A stretch of DNA of 50,820 bases, taken from NCBI GenBank assembly GCA_902587315.1, contig CACIKW010000005.1, forward strand, positions 1 through 50,820. Reading direction: 5' to 3'. The position numbers and the translations under genes are program-made. Under the pieces are notes generated by a model. It saw nothing but the letters and a program-made list of their open reading frames with translations, was not told the DNA's origin and ran no database searches. The stretch is from an uncultured Pelagibacteraceae bacterium (GTDB lineage: Bacteria > Pseudomonadota > Alphaproteobacteria > Pelagibacterales > Pelagibacteraceae). Positions 12,839 to 21,510 of this stretch are shown here, one piece after another (within the stretch, counting starts at the first letter, position 1; the number at the start of each line of letters is the position of its first letter).

Positions 12839-13255
12839 TTATCTTTCCTTATAAGGTTCCGAAATTAGTGCTACTTTTGTAAATCCAGATCCAGATAACA
12901 TGCCCATGATTTCTAATACTCTTCCATAGTTTATTGTTTTATCTCCTCTAACATATATTCTTGTATCTGTTCTATTTTTGGAAACCGCCAATATCTTTGC
13001 AACAACATTATCAAATTCAACTTTTGATTCTTGTACAAAAACCTCACCTTTAGAATTAATTGTTAAAGTTAAAGGTTCTTGTTCCTCAGGTAGTGAGTCT
13101 GCCGAACTTTCTGGCAGGTCAACTTGTACTCCTACTGTTAGAAGAGGTGCGGTTACCATAAAAATAATTAATAAAACGAGCATAACATCCACAAAAGGCG
13201 TTACATTTATTTCACTCATCGGTTCTCTAAGTGAACTTTTAATTTTAAATTTCAT
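12839..13255 (-). CDS. tolR: Biopolymer transporter TolR (ExbD family)
   Basis: TolR is the inner-membrane partner of TolQ in the proton-driven motor that energises TolA. The 138-residue protein has the ExbD signature: a short cytoplasmic N-terminus with SEINVTPFVDVMLVLLIIFM. The membrane helix (about 20-40) contains the Asp that carries protons (FVDVML). A periplasmic domain with VYVRGDKT-like sequence (IYVRGDKTINYGRV) follows. It is 1 bp after tolQ and 3 bp before tolA. Confidence 0.96.
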   Translation of the reverse strand: MKFKIKSSLREPMSEINVTPFVDVMLVLLIIFMVTAPLLTVGVQVDLPESSADSLPEEQEPLTLTINSKGEVFVQESKVEFDNVVAKILAVSKNRTDTRIYVRGDKTINYGRVLEIMGMLSGSGFTKVALISEPYKER

Positions 13256-13256
13256 T

Positions 13257-13940
13257 TTAAACTATTGAAATAAATCTTTTTGAAAAATTTTCTAATTTTT
13301 GTAAATATCTTTTTGAGTCACTGCTAAATTTATTATAAGCTACTACAGCAGGGATTGCTGCCAACAAACCTAAGGCAGTTGCAAAAAGAGCTTCGGCAAT
13401 ACCGGGGGCTACAATTGCCAAACTGGTATTTCTTGAAATTGCAATTGATTGAAAAGAATTCATTATTCCCCAAACTGTTCCAAAAAGTCCTATGAATGGT
13501 GCTGTTGATCCGACAGTGGCCAAAAAAGTGTAATTTTTTTCTATTGCATTCATTTCTTTTTCAATATTTGTTTCAAGAATTGATGGAAGCTTCTCGCTTA
13601 TGCTTGATCTTGATCTTGATTTAACAATTGTTTGCATACTATTTTTAAAAACATTTGCCATTGGGTCATTAATATTTGATGGCAAATTGTTATAAAATGT
13701 TTCTGCTGACCTTGACTTCCAAAATTTTTCCTCAAACTCATCTGAACTTTTGTTTATTTTTTTAAACAACTTGTATTTATCAAAAATAATTGCCCAAGAG
13801 TAAATTGAGCTGGCGATTAGTAAAATTATAACTGATTTTACAATTATATCGGCCCTTATGAAAAGCTTAACTATTGAAAAATCTGTATTGCTTGCAAGTC
13901 CTACTGCTTGAGAAGTTATATCTGCTTCCATTTTGAACAT
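13257..13940 (-). CDS. tolQ: Tol-Pal system proton channel protein TolQ (ExbB family)
   Basis: TolQ is the pentameric MotA/ExbB-type channel of the Tol motor. The 227-residue protein has three membrane helices (about residues 30-50, 135-157 and 172-195). The second has the typical TVGSTAPFIGLFGTVWGIM stretch and the third the GIAEALFATALGLLAAIPA stretch with the conserved pore residues. The start could be the ATG at 13940 or the one three codons later; the first is given. It is the first gene of tolQRAB-pal. A small inverted repeat (ACATTT/AAATGT) surrounds the start region, of unknown meaning. Confidence 0.96.
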   Translation of the reverse strand: MFKMEADITSQAVGLASNTDFSIVKLFIRADIIVKSVIILLIASSIYSWAIIFDKYKLFKKINKSSDEFEEKFWKSRSAETFYNNLPSNINDPMANVFKNSMQTIVKSRSRSSISEKLPSILETNIEKEMNAIEKNYTFLATVGSTAPFIGLFGTVWGIMNSFQSIAISRNTSLAIVAPGIAEALFATALGLLAAIPAVVAYNKFSSDSKRYLQKLENFSKRFISIV

Positions 13941-13984
13941 TTCACACTAAAATGTGTCATCAATTTGACTTTTTAAATATAACT

Positions 13985-14479
13985 TTAATCCTCAATATTG
14001 TAGGTATTGTTAAAATAGCTTGAAATTAGAATGGCATCTGCTTTGTTTGAGTCTTTTTTTCTTAATAATTTTGAAGAAATATAAGGAAATATTTCAATTG
14101 CCTTTGACCTGCTAGCTTCTTTTTCAGTTTTTAATAAATTAAAATACTTTTTCCATCTCATGGGTCTAACAAAATACATGGACAATTGCATTGCAGAACA
14201 AATTCCTTTTACTACACCAAATGATTGTCCAAAATTAAACATGCTAGTCACACCCTGTCCTGGCATTGCAGAAACTTGTTCTATTACTACATGTATATCT
14301 TTTTTTAAATGATTTTTTGTTCTTGATAATATTTCATTATAGATTTGTGATCCATTTATTTGTTTTTTGTTCTTTTTTCCATCTGCCATTACGGGCATAT
14401 CTATAATGTCCTTAACCTCTCCATTCTCAAAAAAACAAATGGCACCCGATATTCCTGGATCAATACCAATAATTAGCAT
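13985..14479 (-). CDS. RuvC-like Holliday junction resolvase, phage-type subfamily
   Basis: A 164-residue RNase H-fold nuclease with acidic residues in the RuvC order: Asp7 in GIDPG, Glu67 in VIEQV, and an Asp pair near 143-148 in DSNKADA. Such enzymes cut four-way DNA junctions. Its core AMPGQGVTSMFNFGQSFGVV and RPMRWKKYF segments resemble, from memory, the RuvC-like proteins of alphaproteobacteria and their phages rather than E. coli-type RuvC. It starts directly after the yebC stop (TAAATG), the locus where ruvC normally lies, so it probably fills the RuvC role. ruvA and ruvB are not beside it. Assignment to the fold is firm; the subfamily is inferred. Confidence 0.82.
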   Translation of the reverse strand: MLIIGIDPGISGAICFFENGEVKDIIDMPVMADGKKNKKQINGSQIYNEILSRTKNHLKKDIHVVIEQVSAMPGQGVTSMFNFGQSFGVVKGICSAMQLSMYFVRPMRWKKYFNLLKTEKEASRSKAIEIFPYISSKLLRKKDSNKADAILISSYFNNTYNIED

Positions 14480-15205
14480 TTAATTGTCATTAAATTTAGC
14501 ATTTGTAAAAACTTTTTGAATATCATCTTCATCTTCAAGATTTTCCAAAAATTTTATTGCATTCTCCTTGTCTTCGCCAGATAAATTTACATAATTTAAA
14601 GGAACCCATTCTATATCTGTGGACAAAAAATTTGATATATTTTTTTCTAGCTGTTTTTTTACATTGTAAATCTCATCTTTTTTACACTGAATTTCATGAA
14701 AATCTTTATTTGAGTAACATTCATCAGCTCCTGCATTCAAAGCATATTCAAATATTTTTTCATCTTGAATTTCTTTTTTTGATATTTTTATTATTCCAAT
14801 TTGACTAAAGCCGTGGGAAACAGAGCCTTGGGTACCTAAATTGCCATTATTTTTTTGAAATATAGTTCGAATACTTGAAACTGTTCTATTCTTGTTATCT
14901 GTTAAAGCTTCCACTATTACTGAAATTTTTCCAGGACCAAATCCTTCGTATCTCAAACTTTCAAAATTAGAACCTGTGCTAATTTCAGATTTTTCTATAG
15001 CTCTTTCAATATTGTTCTTGGGCATATTAGAAGATCTTGCGGCTTGTATGGCTGATCTCAGTCTTGAATTCATTTCTGGATTTTTATCGCCTAGTTTCGC
15101 AGCAACAGTAATTTCTCTTGATAATTTGGAAAATATTTTAGATCTTTGTTTATCAACTCTATCCTTTTTATGTTTTATTCCAGCCCAGTGAGAATGTCCT
15201 GCCAT
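14480..15205 (-). CDS. yebC: YebC/PmpR-family translation/transcription regulator
   Basis: A 241-residue member of the YebC/TACO1 family, with the hallmark N-terminus MAGHSHWAGIKHKK and the GFGPGK...VEALTDNKNRT core (about residues 85-110). It also has a GSVSHGF motif. The family has been described both as DNA-binding regulators and as ribosome-associated factors that help translation of difficult sequences such as proline runs. efp, which acts on proline stalls, is elsewhere in this window. It is encoded directly upstream of the RuvC-like gene, the standard proteobacterial pairing, and 6 bp after the metallophosphoesterase gene. Confidence 0.95.
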   Translation of the reverse strand: MAGHSHWAGIKHKKDRVDKQRSKIFSKLSREITVAAKLGDKNPEMNSRLRSAIQAARSSNMPKNNIERAIEKSEISTGSNFESLRYEGFGPGKISVIVEALTDNKNRTVSSIRTIFQKNNGNLGTQGSVSHGFSQIGIIKISKKEIQDEKIFEYALNAGADECYSNKDFHEIQCKKDEIYNVKKQLEKNISNFLSTDIEWVPLNYVNLSGEDKENAIKFLENLEDEDDIQKVFTNAKFNDN

Positions 15206-15211
15206 AAAAAA

Positions 15212-16009
15212 CTAAATTAAGTCTCCGCCAAAAATAAAACTTTCAACTTTTTCAGCTAAACCTGTTTTAATATTAGCATCAACTATTAAACCACACAAGC
15301 TTGCCTCGCCAATTGCTGGGAAATGTTTGACTGCTTCTTTTTTTAAAAATTTGTTTAATGAATTTTCTTTATTCATACCAATCACCGAATTATAATCTCC
15401 ACACATCCCAGCATCCGTTTGATAAGCTGTTCCATTTTCTAATATTCTAACATCATTAGTTGGAACATGTGTATGTGTTCCTACCACTAGTGTAGCTTTT
15501 CCATCAAAAAAATGTCCTATCGCCATTTTTTCACTTGTAATTTCTCCATGAAAATCGACAACTAAAAAATCAAAATTCTCTTTCAACATATTGTTTTTTA
15601 AAAATAAAACCGAAGACTTAAAAACATCTTCGCATTTTTTCATAAAGATATTTCCCATTAAGTTTAATACTCCTATTTTAAGTCCATTGCTTAAATTATA
15701 AATTTCGAAACCACTTCCTGGGGTTGTTTCTGACAAATTAAATGGTCTTAAAAGTTTTTTTTCTCTTGTTATATATTCTGCTGTTTCTTTTAAATCCCAA
15801 ACATGATTTCCTGTTGTAATTACATTTACTCCATATGAAAAAAGATCTTTAGAAATTTTTTCTGTTATTCCTACCCCTTGATCTGCTGCATTTTCTCCAT
15901 TTACAATTACAAAATCAATTTTTTTATCTTTAATTATTTTTTTTAAATTTTTTTTTAAAGCCATACATCCTGACTTGCCAACAACATCTCCTAAAAAAAT
16001 AATTCTCAT
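15212..16009 (-). CDS. YmdB-type metallophosphoesterase (TIGR00282 family)
   Basis: A 265-residue calcineurin-like phosphoesterase. Metal ligands are visible in order: GDVVGKSG (residues 6-13), VNGENAADQGVG (about 37-48), TTGNHVWD (about 65-72), FHGEITSEK (about 153-161) and GTHTHVPT (about 177-184). The Bacillus YmdB homologue hydrolyses 2',3'-cyclic nucleotides and affects RNA turnover and biofilm choice; the substrate here is unknown. It overlaps the upstream cyclo-ligase gene by 4 bp and precedes yebC by 6 bp, a context conserved in many alphaproteobacteria. Confidence 0.9.
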   Translation of the reverse strand: MRIIFLGDVVGKSGCMALKKNLKKIIKDKKIDFVIVNGENAADQGVGITEKISKDLFSYGVNVITTGNHVWDLKETAEYITREKKLLRPFNLSETTPGSGFEIYNLSNGLKIGVLNLMGNIFMKKCEDVFKSSVLFLKNNMLKENFDFLVVDFHGEITSEKMAIGHFFDGKATLVVGTHTHVPTNDVRILENGTAYQTDAGMCGDYNSVIGMNKENSLNKFLKKEAVKHFPAIGEASLCGLIVDANIKTGLAEKVESFIFGGDLI

Positions 16010-16554
16010 TTTTTATAAATTTTTTTATTTGTTATAATTATATCAAGTTTTTCATCAAATTTATTTGCTTTTATTTTTTCAACCTTTTGAAAGTCAAAAG
16101 CTAAGCCGATTGATAAAAAATTTTTTATTTTTTTGAGCCTTGCTATATATCTATCATAATATCCTCCTCCGTATCCGAGCCTAAATTTTCTATAATCAAA
16201 AGCCACAATTGGTACTAATAAAACATCTGGGTATACTAATTTTTTTTTATTCGGCTCTGGTATTCCATATTTATTTATTTTTAAACAATCACTAGATGAC
16301 CATAGATAAAAATCTAAATTATTATTCTTCTTAATTAATGGTAATGAAACTTTGTATTTTTTTTTTTCAAATTTTTTTAAGATATCCAGATCATCAATCT
16401 CGTAATTTACTGGGTAGTAACCTCCAATAATGCCTTTTTGTATTTTTTCTTGCTTTAGAATTTCTAGTAAATCAATAAAATTAATTTTATATTTACTATC
16501 AAATTTTAATTTTCTAATATTTAGAGTTCTTTTTCTAATTATTTTTTTTAACAC
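16006..16554 (-). CDS. 5-formyltetrahydrofolate cyclo-ligase
   Basis: This enzyme converts 5-formyl-THF to 5,10-methenyl-THF with ATP, returning a dead-end folate to use. The 182-residue protein is of normal length. It has the family signature RLGYGGGYYDRYIAR near residues 126-140, a basic N-terminus (IIRKRTLNIRK) that matches the nucleotide-binding region, and a central PVVAFD-like strand (VPIVAFD). It sits 5 bp after zapA and overlaps the metallophosphoesterase gene by 4 bp. The zapA-ygfA/fau pairing is widespread in proteobacteria, but the usual 6S RNA gene between them is absent. Confidence 0.9.
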   Translation of the reverse strand: MLKKIIRKRTLNIRKLKFDSKYKINFIDLLEILKQEKIQKGIIGGYYPVNYEIDDLDILKKFEKKKYKVSLPLIKKNNNLDFYLWSSSDCLKINKYGIPEPNKKKLVYPDVLLVPIVAFDYRKFRLGYGGGYYDRYIARLKKIKNFLSIGLAFDFQKVEKIKANKFDEKLDIIITNKKIYKK

Positions 16555-16559
16555 GAGTA

Positions 16560-17006
16560 TTATTGAATTGAATTCTCGGAATGAGCTTTTTTGATAAAGT
16601 TTTCAATTTGATCTGTGGCTTTATCAATTATATTTTCATAATCGTGATTATTTTTTTCAATTTCTTCTTTCAAATTATTTAATTGGTTATTAAGGCCAGT
16701 TATTTCATTTTCTTTATTTTCTTTGTATTCGTAAACTAGAGACTTTAACTCTTTAAATTTTTCGGTAAGCTTTCTAAGTTCTTCTTTATTTTGATCAATT
16801 TTTTTTTTAGTTTCAAAATATTCATCCATTATCGTAATAGAGGTAATTAATAAAAGTTTATTTTCACCAATGCTTCCAAGAGATGCTTTCAGATTATTAA
16901 ATTTTTCATTTAAATGAACAGCCAATTCCTGAAGATGCTCCTCTTGACCGTCATCACAAGATAAAAGGAACTCTTTGCCATTAAATTTTATATTTACATT
17001 TGCCAC
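16560..17006 (-). CDS. zapA: Cell division protein ZapA
   Basis: ZapA binds FtsZ and bundles protofilaments at midcell. The 148-residue protein has the ZapA head domain at its N-terminus (VNIKFNGKEFLLSCDDGQEEHL, then a long helix with LLITSITIMDEYFE around residues 50-65). A long predicted coiled coil to the C-terminus is rich in Lys/Glu/Asn and longer than in E. coli ZapA (109 residues). It overlaps the upstream coiled-coil gene by 13 bp. Its presence implies that the cell uses FtsZ, even though ftsZ is missing from the dcw cluster in this window. Confidence 0.85.
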   Translation of the reverse strand: MANVNIKFNGKEFLLSCDDGQEEHLQELAVHLNEKFNNLKASLGSIGENKLLLITSITIMDEYFETKKKIDQNKEELRKLTEKFKELKSLVYEYKENKENEITGLNNQLNNLKEEIEKNNHDYENIIDKATDQIENFIKKAHSENSIQ

Positions 17007-17317
17007 TTATCTACCTCTTCCAACAAAATATCTGTTTCTTGATTTAGTTCATCAATTTTTTCAGCAAATTCTAGCTCTTTTTTTTTTTCATTAGTTTGTT
17101 TTTGTTTTAAATCTTCTAGTTTTATTTTAAGATTCTCATAACTTTCTTTTAAAACTAAATATTTGTTTTCTACTTCTTGCTTTTCAATTTCTAATTGATT
17201 TTTCTGGTTATTTAATTCTTCTATTGAAGATTTAACTCCAGGGTTCTCGAGGCTTAAGCCACTCAATTTATTTAAAACTTCATTAAGTTTTTTTTCTTTT
17301 TCATTAAAGCTTTTCAT
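16994..17317 (-). CDS. Small coiled-coil protein upstream of zapA (DUF4164-like)
   Basis: A 107-residue, highly charged protein that is almost entirely predicted coiled coil (heptads from about residue 15 to 100, rich in Leu, Glu, Lys and Asn), with no signal peptide or membrane helix. Function is unknown. In alphaproteobacteria a short coiled-coil protein (DUF4164) commonly precedes zapA, divergent from tkt, exactly as here, and this is the basis of the family suggestion. The 13-bp overlap with zapA suggests co-translation. A role with ZapA is an inference from position only. Confidence 0.7.
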   Translation of the reverse strand: MKSFNEKEKKLNEVLNKLSGLSLENPGVKSSIEELNNQKNQLEIEKQEVENKYLVLKESYENLKIKLEDLKQKQTNEKKKELEFAEKIDELNQETDILLEEVDKWQM

Positions 17318-17326
17318 ATATATAAG

Positions 17327-17334
17327 ATTATAAT
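17327..17334. promoter_or_regulatory. Candidate bidirectional -10 region between zapA operon and tkt
   Basis: The 54-bp divergent spacer 17318-17371 must hold promoters for both directions. The 8 bases given read TATAAT on both strands (plus 17329-17334; minus 17327-17332). On the minus strand this lies only about 10 bp before the coiled-coil gene start, so that message would be nearly leaderless. No clear -35 boxes are seen, so the call is tentative. Confidence 0.35.
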
Positions 17335-17371
17335 ATTAAATAGAGTCATCGAAGTCTACAAAGGATAATAT

Positions 17372-19306
17372 TTGAACAAACAAAATAGAGATTTGTCAAA
17401 CGCAGTAAGGTTTTTAAGTATAGATGCTGTGGAAAAAGCTAATTCAGGACACCCAGGACTGCCAATGGGCATGGCAGATGTTGCAACGATATTATTTAAG
17501 TATTTTTTAAAATTTAATCCAAAAAATCCAAATTGGATAAATAGGGATAGGTTTATTTTGTCTGCGGGTCATGGTTCGATGCTTCTTTACTCTTTGCTTT
17601 ATCTTTCGGGATATAAAAGTATATCAATGGATAGCATAAAAAATTTTAGACAGTTAAATTCTATTTGCGCTGGTCACCCTGAGTATGAAAAAAATAGTGG
17701 TATAGAAACTACTACAGGACCACTGGGACAAGGAGTAGCAAATGCGGTGGGATTTGCCTTGGCAGAAGAAATTTTAAAAAAAAAATTTGGAAAAAAAAAC
17801 ATAAATCATAAAACTTATGTTTTAGCTGGAGATGGTTGTTTGATGGAAGGAATAAGCCACGAAGCTTTAAGCTTAGCGGGTCATTTAAAATTAAAAAATT
17901 TAATTTTATTATTTGATAATAACTCAATATCAATAGATGGACCTACAAGTCTTGCTGCATCTGATGATTTTGAAAAAAGATTTAGTAGTTATGGTTGGAA
18001 TTATGTTCAAATTGACGGTCATAATGAAAAACAGATTATTAATGCCCTAAAAAAAGCACAAAAATCTAAAATTCCTTCAGCAATTTCATGCAAAACAATT
18101 ATTGGCTATGGCTCTCCCAATAAATCTGGAACTGCTTCTGCTCATGGAAGTCCATTAGGAAAAAATGAAGTTGCTTTGGTTAGAAAAAAATTAAAATGGA
18201 ATTATAAACCTTTTGAAATTCCAAAAAATATTATGGACGAATGGAAAAAAATTGGAGAAAAAGCATCGCGAGGATCAAAAATTACAAAAATTAAATCTAT
18301 AAATATTTCAAAAATAGTTTCCAAAATAATTAAAAAAGAAAAACAAAATTACATAAAATCATTGGAAGTTATGGCAACAAGAAAATCTTCACAAAAAATA
18401 TTAAATTCATTGACAAAAAAAATACCCGAACTTATTGGAGGATCTGCAGATCTTTCTGGATCAAATAATACAAAATCTGACAGCCATAAAATAATTAAAC
18501 CTGGAAATTTCAATGGCAATTACATTCATTATGGTGTGAGGGAGCATGCAATGTGTGGAATAATGAATGGTATGGCATTACATAGTAATCTAATTCCTTA
18601 TGGTGGAACTTTTCTTATTTTTAGTGATTATTGTAAACCTTCTATAAGATTGTCTGCTTTAATGAAACAAAGAGTAATTTATGTTATGTCACATGATTCA
18701 ATTGGTTTAGGAGAAGATGGCCCTACTCATCAACCAGTCGAACAACTTTCTAACTTAAGGTCAATACCAAATCTAAATGTATTTAGGCCGGCTGATACTA
18801 CAGAAACTTTTGAATGTTGGGAGCTTGCCTTGTTAAATAATAACTCCCCAAGCGTAATTGCACTATCTAGACAAAAAATAGAACCTTTGAGAAAAAAATA
18901 TGAATCTGAAAATAAATGTGCTTTAGGAGCATATGAAATATTAAGAACTAACAACAAAATAAATTTAACTATTTTTGCTACTGGTTCAGAAGTTAATTTA
19001 GCTATTGAAGTTGGTCATAAATTAGCCACACAAAACATTTATTCAAAAGTTATATCAGTGCCTTCATTAGAATTATTTAATATTCAACGGGAAAAATATA
19101 AAAACGAAATACTGAATGAAACTAAATATAAAATTTCAATTGAAGCAGGCTTAACAGAAACTTGGAAAAAATATATAGGAGAAAATGGAATTTGCTTTGG
19201 AGTTGATGATTTTGGTAAGAGCGCACCAGAAAAAGAGGTTTTTAAATATTTTTTCCTAAACAGTAATTATATAGTTAAACAAATACAGGCTATGATAAAT
19301 AAATAA
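17372..19306 (+). CDS. tkt: Transketolase
   Basis: Transketolase moves two-carbon units between sugar phosphates in the non-oxidative pentose phosphate pathway, using thiamine diphosphate. The full-length 644-residue protein has [12 protein letters not shown] (about residues 24-35), the TPP motif GDGCLMEG...NNSISIDG (about 152-190), [11 protein letters not shown] in the middle domain (about 449-459) and a transketolase C-terminal domain. The start is TTG at 17372, supported by AAGGA at 17361-17365. It begins the plus-strand run tkt-gap-pgk-fba and its stop is 1 bp from gap. Two A runs of 10 and 9 bases occur at 17776-17785 and 17791-17799. Confidence 0.97.
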   Translation: MNKQNRDLSNAVRFLSIDAVEKANSGHPGLPMGMADVATILFKYFLKFNPKNPNWINRDRFILSAGHGSMLLYSLLYLSGYKSISMDSIKNFRQLNSICAGHPEYEKNSGIETTTGPLGQGVANAVGFALAEEILKKKFGKKNINHKTYVLAGDGCLMEGISHEALSLAGHLKLKNLILLFDNNSISIDGPTSLAASDDFEKRFSSYGWNYVQIDGHNEKQIINALKKAQKSKIPSAISCKTIIGYGSPNKSGTASAHGSPLGKNEVALVRKKLKWNYKPFEIPKNIMDEWKKIGEKASRGSKITKIKSINISKIVSKIIKKEKQNYIKSLEVMATRKSSQKILNSLTKKIPELIGGSADLSGSNNTKSDSHKIIKPGNFNGNYIHYGVREHAMCGIMNGMALHSNLIPYGGTFLIFSDYCKPSIRLSALMKQRVIYVMSHDSIGLGEDGPTHQPVEQLSNLRSIPNLNVFRPADTTETFECWELALLNNNSPSVIALSRQKIEPLRKKYESENKCALGAYEILRTNNKINLTIFATGSEVNLAIEVGHKLATQNIYSKVISVPSLELFNIQREKYKNEILNETKYKISIEAGLTETWKKYIGENGICFGVDDFGKSAPEKEVFKYFFLNSNYIVKQIQAMINK

Positions 19307-19307
19307 T

Positions 19308-20312
19308 ATGACAATAAAAATTGGAATTAATGGTTTGGGCAGAATAGGAAGAATGATAATTAGATCATTAATTGAAAATAATAATAAAAAGGTAGAAATA
19401 AAACATATTAACAGTAGATCGAATGCCGAGGTAGTTGCTTCTTTATTAAAATATGACTCCATTCATGGGAAATTTAATTGTAAAATCAAATATGGAAATA
19501 ATTATCTAAGTATAAATGGTAAAAAAATTACATTTTCACAATATTCAAATTTAAGTGAAATTAAATGGAAAAATTTTGATGTTGATTATGTATTAGAATG
19601 TACAGGAAAATTTAATTCAAAAGATAAGCTTACTACTCATTTAAAAAATGGTGCAAAAAAAGTCATTGTTTCAGCCCCCTGTAAAAATGCCGATAAAACT
19701 ATTGTATATGGAGTAAATCAAAAATCTATAAACAAAAATGATTTGATAGTTTCAGCTGCATCTTGCACTACAAATTGTCTTGCTCCACTTACCTATGTGC
19801 TGAACAAAGATTTCAAAATAGAAAAAGGTTTTATGACAACTATTCACTCATATACATCAGATCAAAGATTGCTAGATAATTCTCACAAGGACTTAAGAAG
19901 AGCAAGATCTGCTGCTCAATCGATGGTGCCAACATCTACAGGCGCATCAAAATCAATTAGTGAAATTATTCCAGAACTAAAAGGTAAGCTTGAAGGTTTA
20001 GCAATAAGAGTTCCTACACCGAACGTTTCACTTGTAGATTTGGTATTTAACTCAAAAAACAACTTATCAATAAAAAAAATTAATGAATCTTTCAAGAAAG
20101 CTTCAAAAAAAGAATTACAAAATATATTAGAAACTACAGATGAAAAATTAGTTTCTACAGACTTCAATCATAATCCAAGCTCTGCTATCGTAGATTTGTC
20201 TCTAACCAATGTAGTGGGAAACAATATGGGTAAAGTCACAGCATGGTATGATAATGAGTGGGGATTTGCCTCAAGAATGTGTGACTTAGTAGAATATATT
20301 CATAAAATTTAA
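19308..20312 (+). CDS. gap: Glyceraldehyde-3-phosphate dehydrogenase, type I
   Basis: GAPDH interconverts glyceraldehyde-3-phosphate and 1,3-bisphosphoglycerate. The 334-residue protein has the Rossmann motif GINGLGRIGR (6-15), the catalytic SCTTNC segment (about 149-154) and the C-terminal NEWGFASRM. The end of the second Rossmann strand reads HINSRSNAEV: position 36 is Ser followed by Arg, where NAD-specific enzymes usually have Asp (IND). That change suggests acceptance of NADP(H), compatible with a gluconeogenic or mixed role; this is an inference. It lies 1 bp after tkt and 7 bp before pgk, with no Shine-Dalgarno. Confidence 0.97.
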   Translation: MTIKIGINGLGRIGRMIIRSLIENNNKKVEIKHINSRSNAEVVASLLKYDSIHGKFNCKIKYGNNYLSINGKKITFSQYSNLSEIKWKNFDVDYVLECTGKFNSKDKLTTHLKNGAKKVIVSAPCKNADKTIVYGVNQKSINKNDLIVSAASCTTNCLAPLTYVLNKDFKIEKGFMTTIHSYTSDQRLLDNSHKDLRRARSAAQSMVPTSTGASKSISEIIPELKGKLEGLAIRVPTPNVSLVDLVFNSKNNLSIKKINESFKKASKKELQNILETTDEKLVSTDFNHNPSSAIVDLSLTNVVGNNMGKVTAWYDNEWGFASRMCDLVEYIHKI

Positions 20313-20319
20313 TATTTTT

Positions 20320-21510
20320 ATGAACTATATTTCAAATCATAATTTAGAACTTAAAGGTAAAAAAGTTATACTTAGAGTGGATTTAAACGTTCCAATGAAA
20401 AATGGAGCTATAACCGAAACCTCTAGAATAGAAAAAATATTACCAACTATTGAACTACTAATAAAAAAACAAGCAAAAATAATAATTTTATCTCACATTG
20501 GAAGACCAAAAGGAAAGGTTGTAGAGGGCATGTCTTTAAAACCAATTTCAAAAAAACTAAGTTCTCTTATTAATAAAGAAGTTTTGTTTAACAAAGAATC
20601 GATTAGCAAAACAACACGGGCTGAAATCGAAAAAATTCCTAATGGGTCTATAATGATGTTAGAAAATATTCGTTTTTACAAAGGTGAAGAATTAAACGAT
20701 AACGAATTTTCTAAAAAAATATCAAATTTAGGTGATATTTTTGTTAATGACGCATTTTCATGCTCCCATAGATCTCACGCATCTATTGAGGGAATAACAA
20801 AACATTTGCCTTCTTTTTTTGGCTTACAAATCACAAAAGAAATTAATGCTCTAAAAAAATTAACCTCTGAAATAGAAAAACCAATTACTCTAATTATAGG
20901 TGGATCTAAAATTTCAACAAAAATTAATATTATTAACAATTTAATTAAAAAATTTAGTAATATTATAATTGTAGGAGGAATGGCAAATACATTTTTAAAA
21001 CATACTGGAAAAAAAATAGGAACATCAATATTTGAGAATGATTGTAAAAATTTAATTAAAGAAATTTTAAAAAATGCGGAAAAATATAATTGCAAAATAA
21101 CATGCCCAGTCGACGTTGTGGTTGCAAATAACCCTCAATATAAAGGTAGCATTAAAGACATAGATGAAATTGGTAATAATGAAATGATATTAGACATTGG
21201 ACCAAAAACAATTTTATCTATAAAAAAGATAATTGATGAGTCAAATACGGTACTATGGAATGGTCCAGCTGGATATTTTGAAAATCCAAATTTTGAATAT
21301 GGTACTAAAGAAATTTTAGAAATAATTTCCAAAAAAACAAAAAGTGATAAAATATTTTCGGTGGCTGGCGGAGGTGAAACAGTTGCCGCAATAAATAAAT
21401 TTAAAAAACTTAAATCTTTAACATTTGTTTCAACTGCTGGTGGAGCTTTCTTGGAATATCTTGAAGGAAAAACTTTACCTGGTATAAATGCATTAAACCA
21501 AAATGTCTGA
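20320..21510 (+). CDS. pgk: Phosphoglycerate kinase
   Basis: PGK transfers phosphate between 1,3-bisphosphoglycerate and ADP. The 396-residue protein has the N-terminal KKVILRVDLNVP (about 14-25), SHIGRPKG, an ENIRFYKGEE segment (about 113-122), NDAFSCSHRSHAS (about 145-157), the nucleotide-site WNGPAGYFE (about 312-320) and the GGGETVAA loop near residue 350. It overlaps fba by 8 bp, indicating coupled translation. It is part of the gap-pgk-fba block. Confidence 0.97.
   Translation: MNYISNHNLELKGKKVILRVDLNVPMKNGAITETSRIEKILPTIELLIKKQAKIIILSHIGRPKGKVVEGMSLKPISKKLSSLINKEVLFNKESISKTTRAEIEKIPNGSIMMLENIRFYKGEELNDNEFSKKISNLGDIFVNDAFSCSHRSHASIEGITKHLPSFFGLQITKEINALKKLTSEIEKPITLIIGGSKISTKINIINNLIKKFSNIIIVGGMANTFLKHTGKKIGTSIFENDCKNLIKEILKNAEKYNCKITCPVDVVVANNPQYKGSIKDIDEIGNNEMILDIGPKTILSIKKIIDESNTVLWNGPAGYFENPNFEYGTKEILEIISKKTKSDKIFSVAGGGETVAAINKFKKLKSLTFVSTAGGAFLEYLEGKTLPGINALNQNV

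Noticed and set aside
13937-13955. Small hairpin ACATTT/AAATGT at the tolQ start
   Set aside because: Only 6 bp of mostly A:T pairs in AT-rich DNA; no evidence of function.
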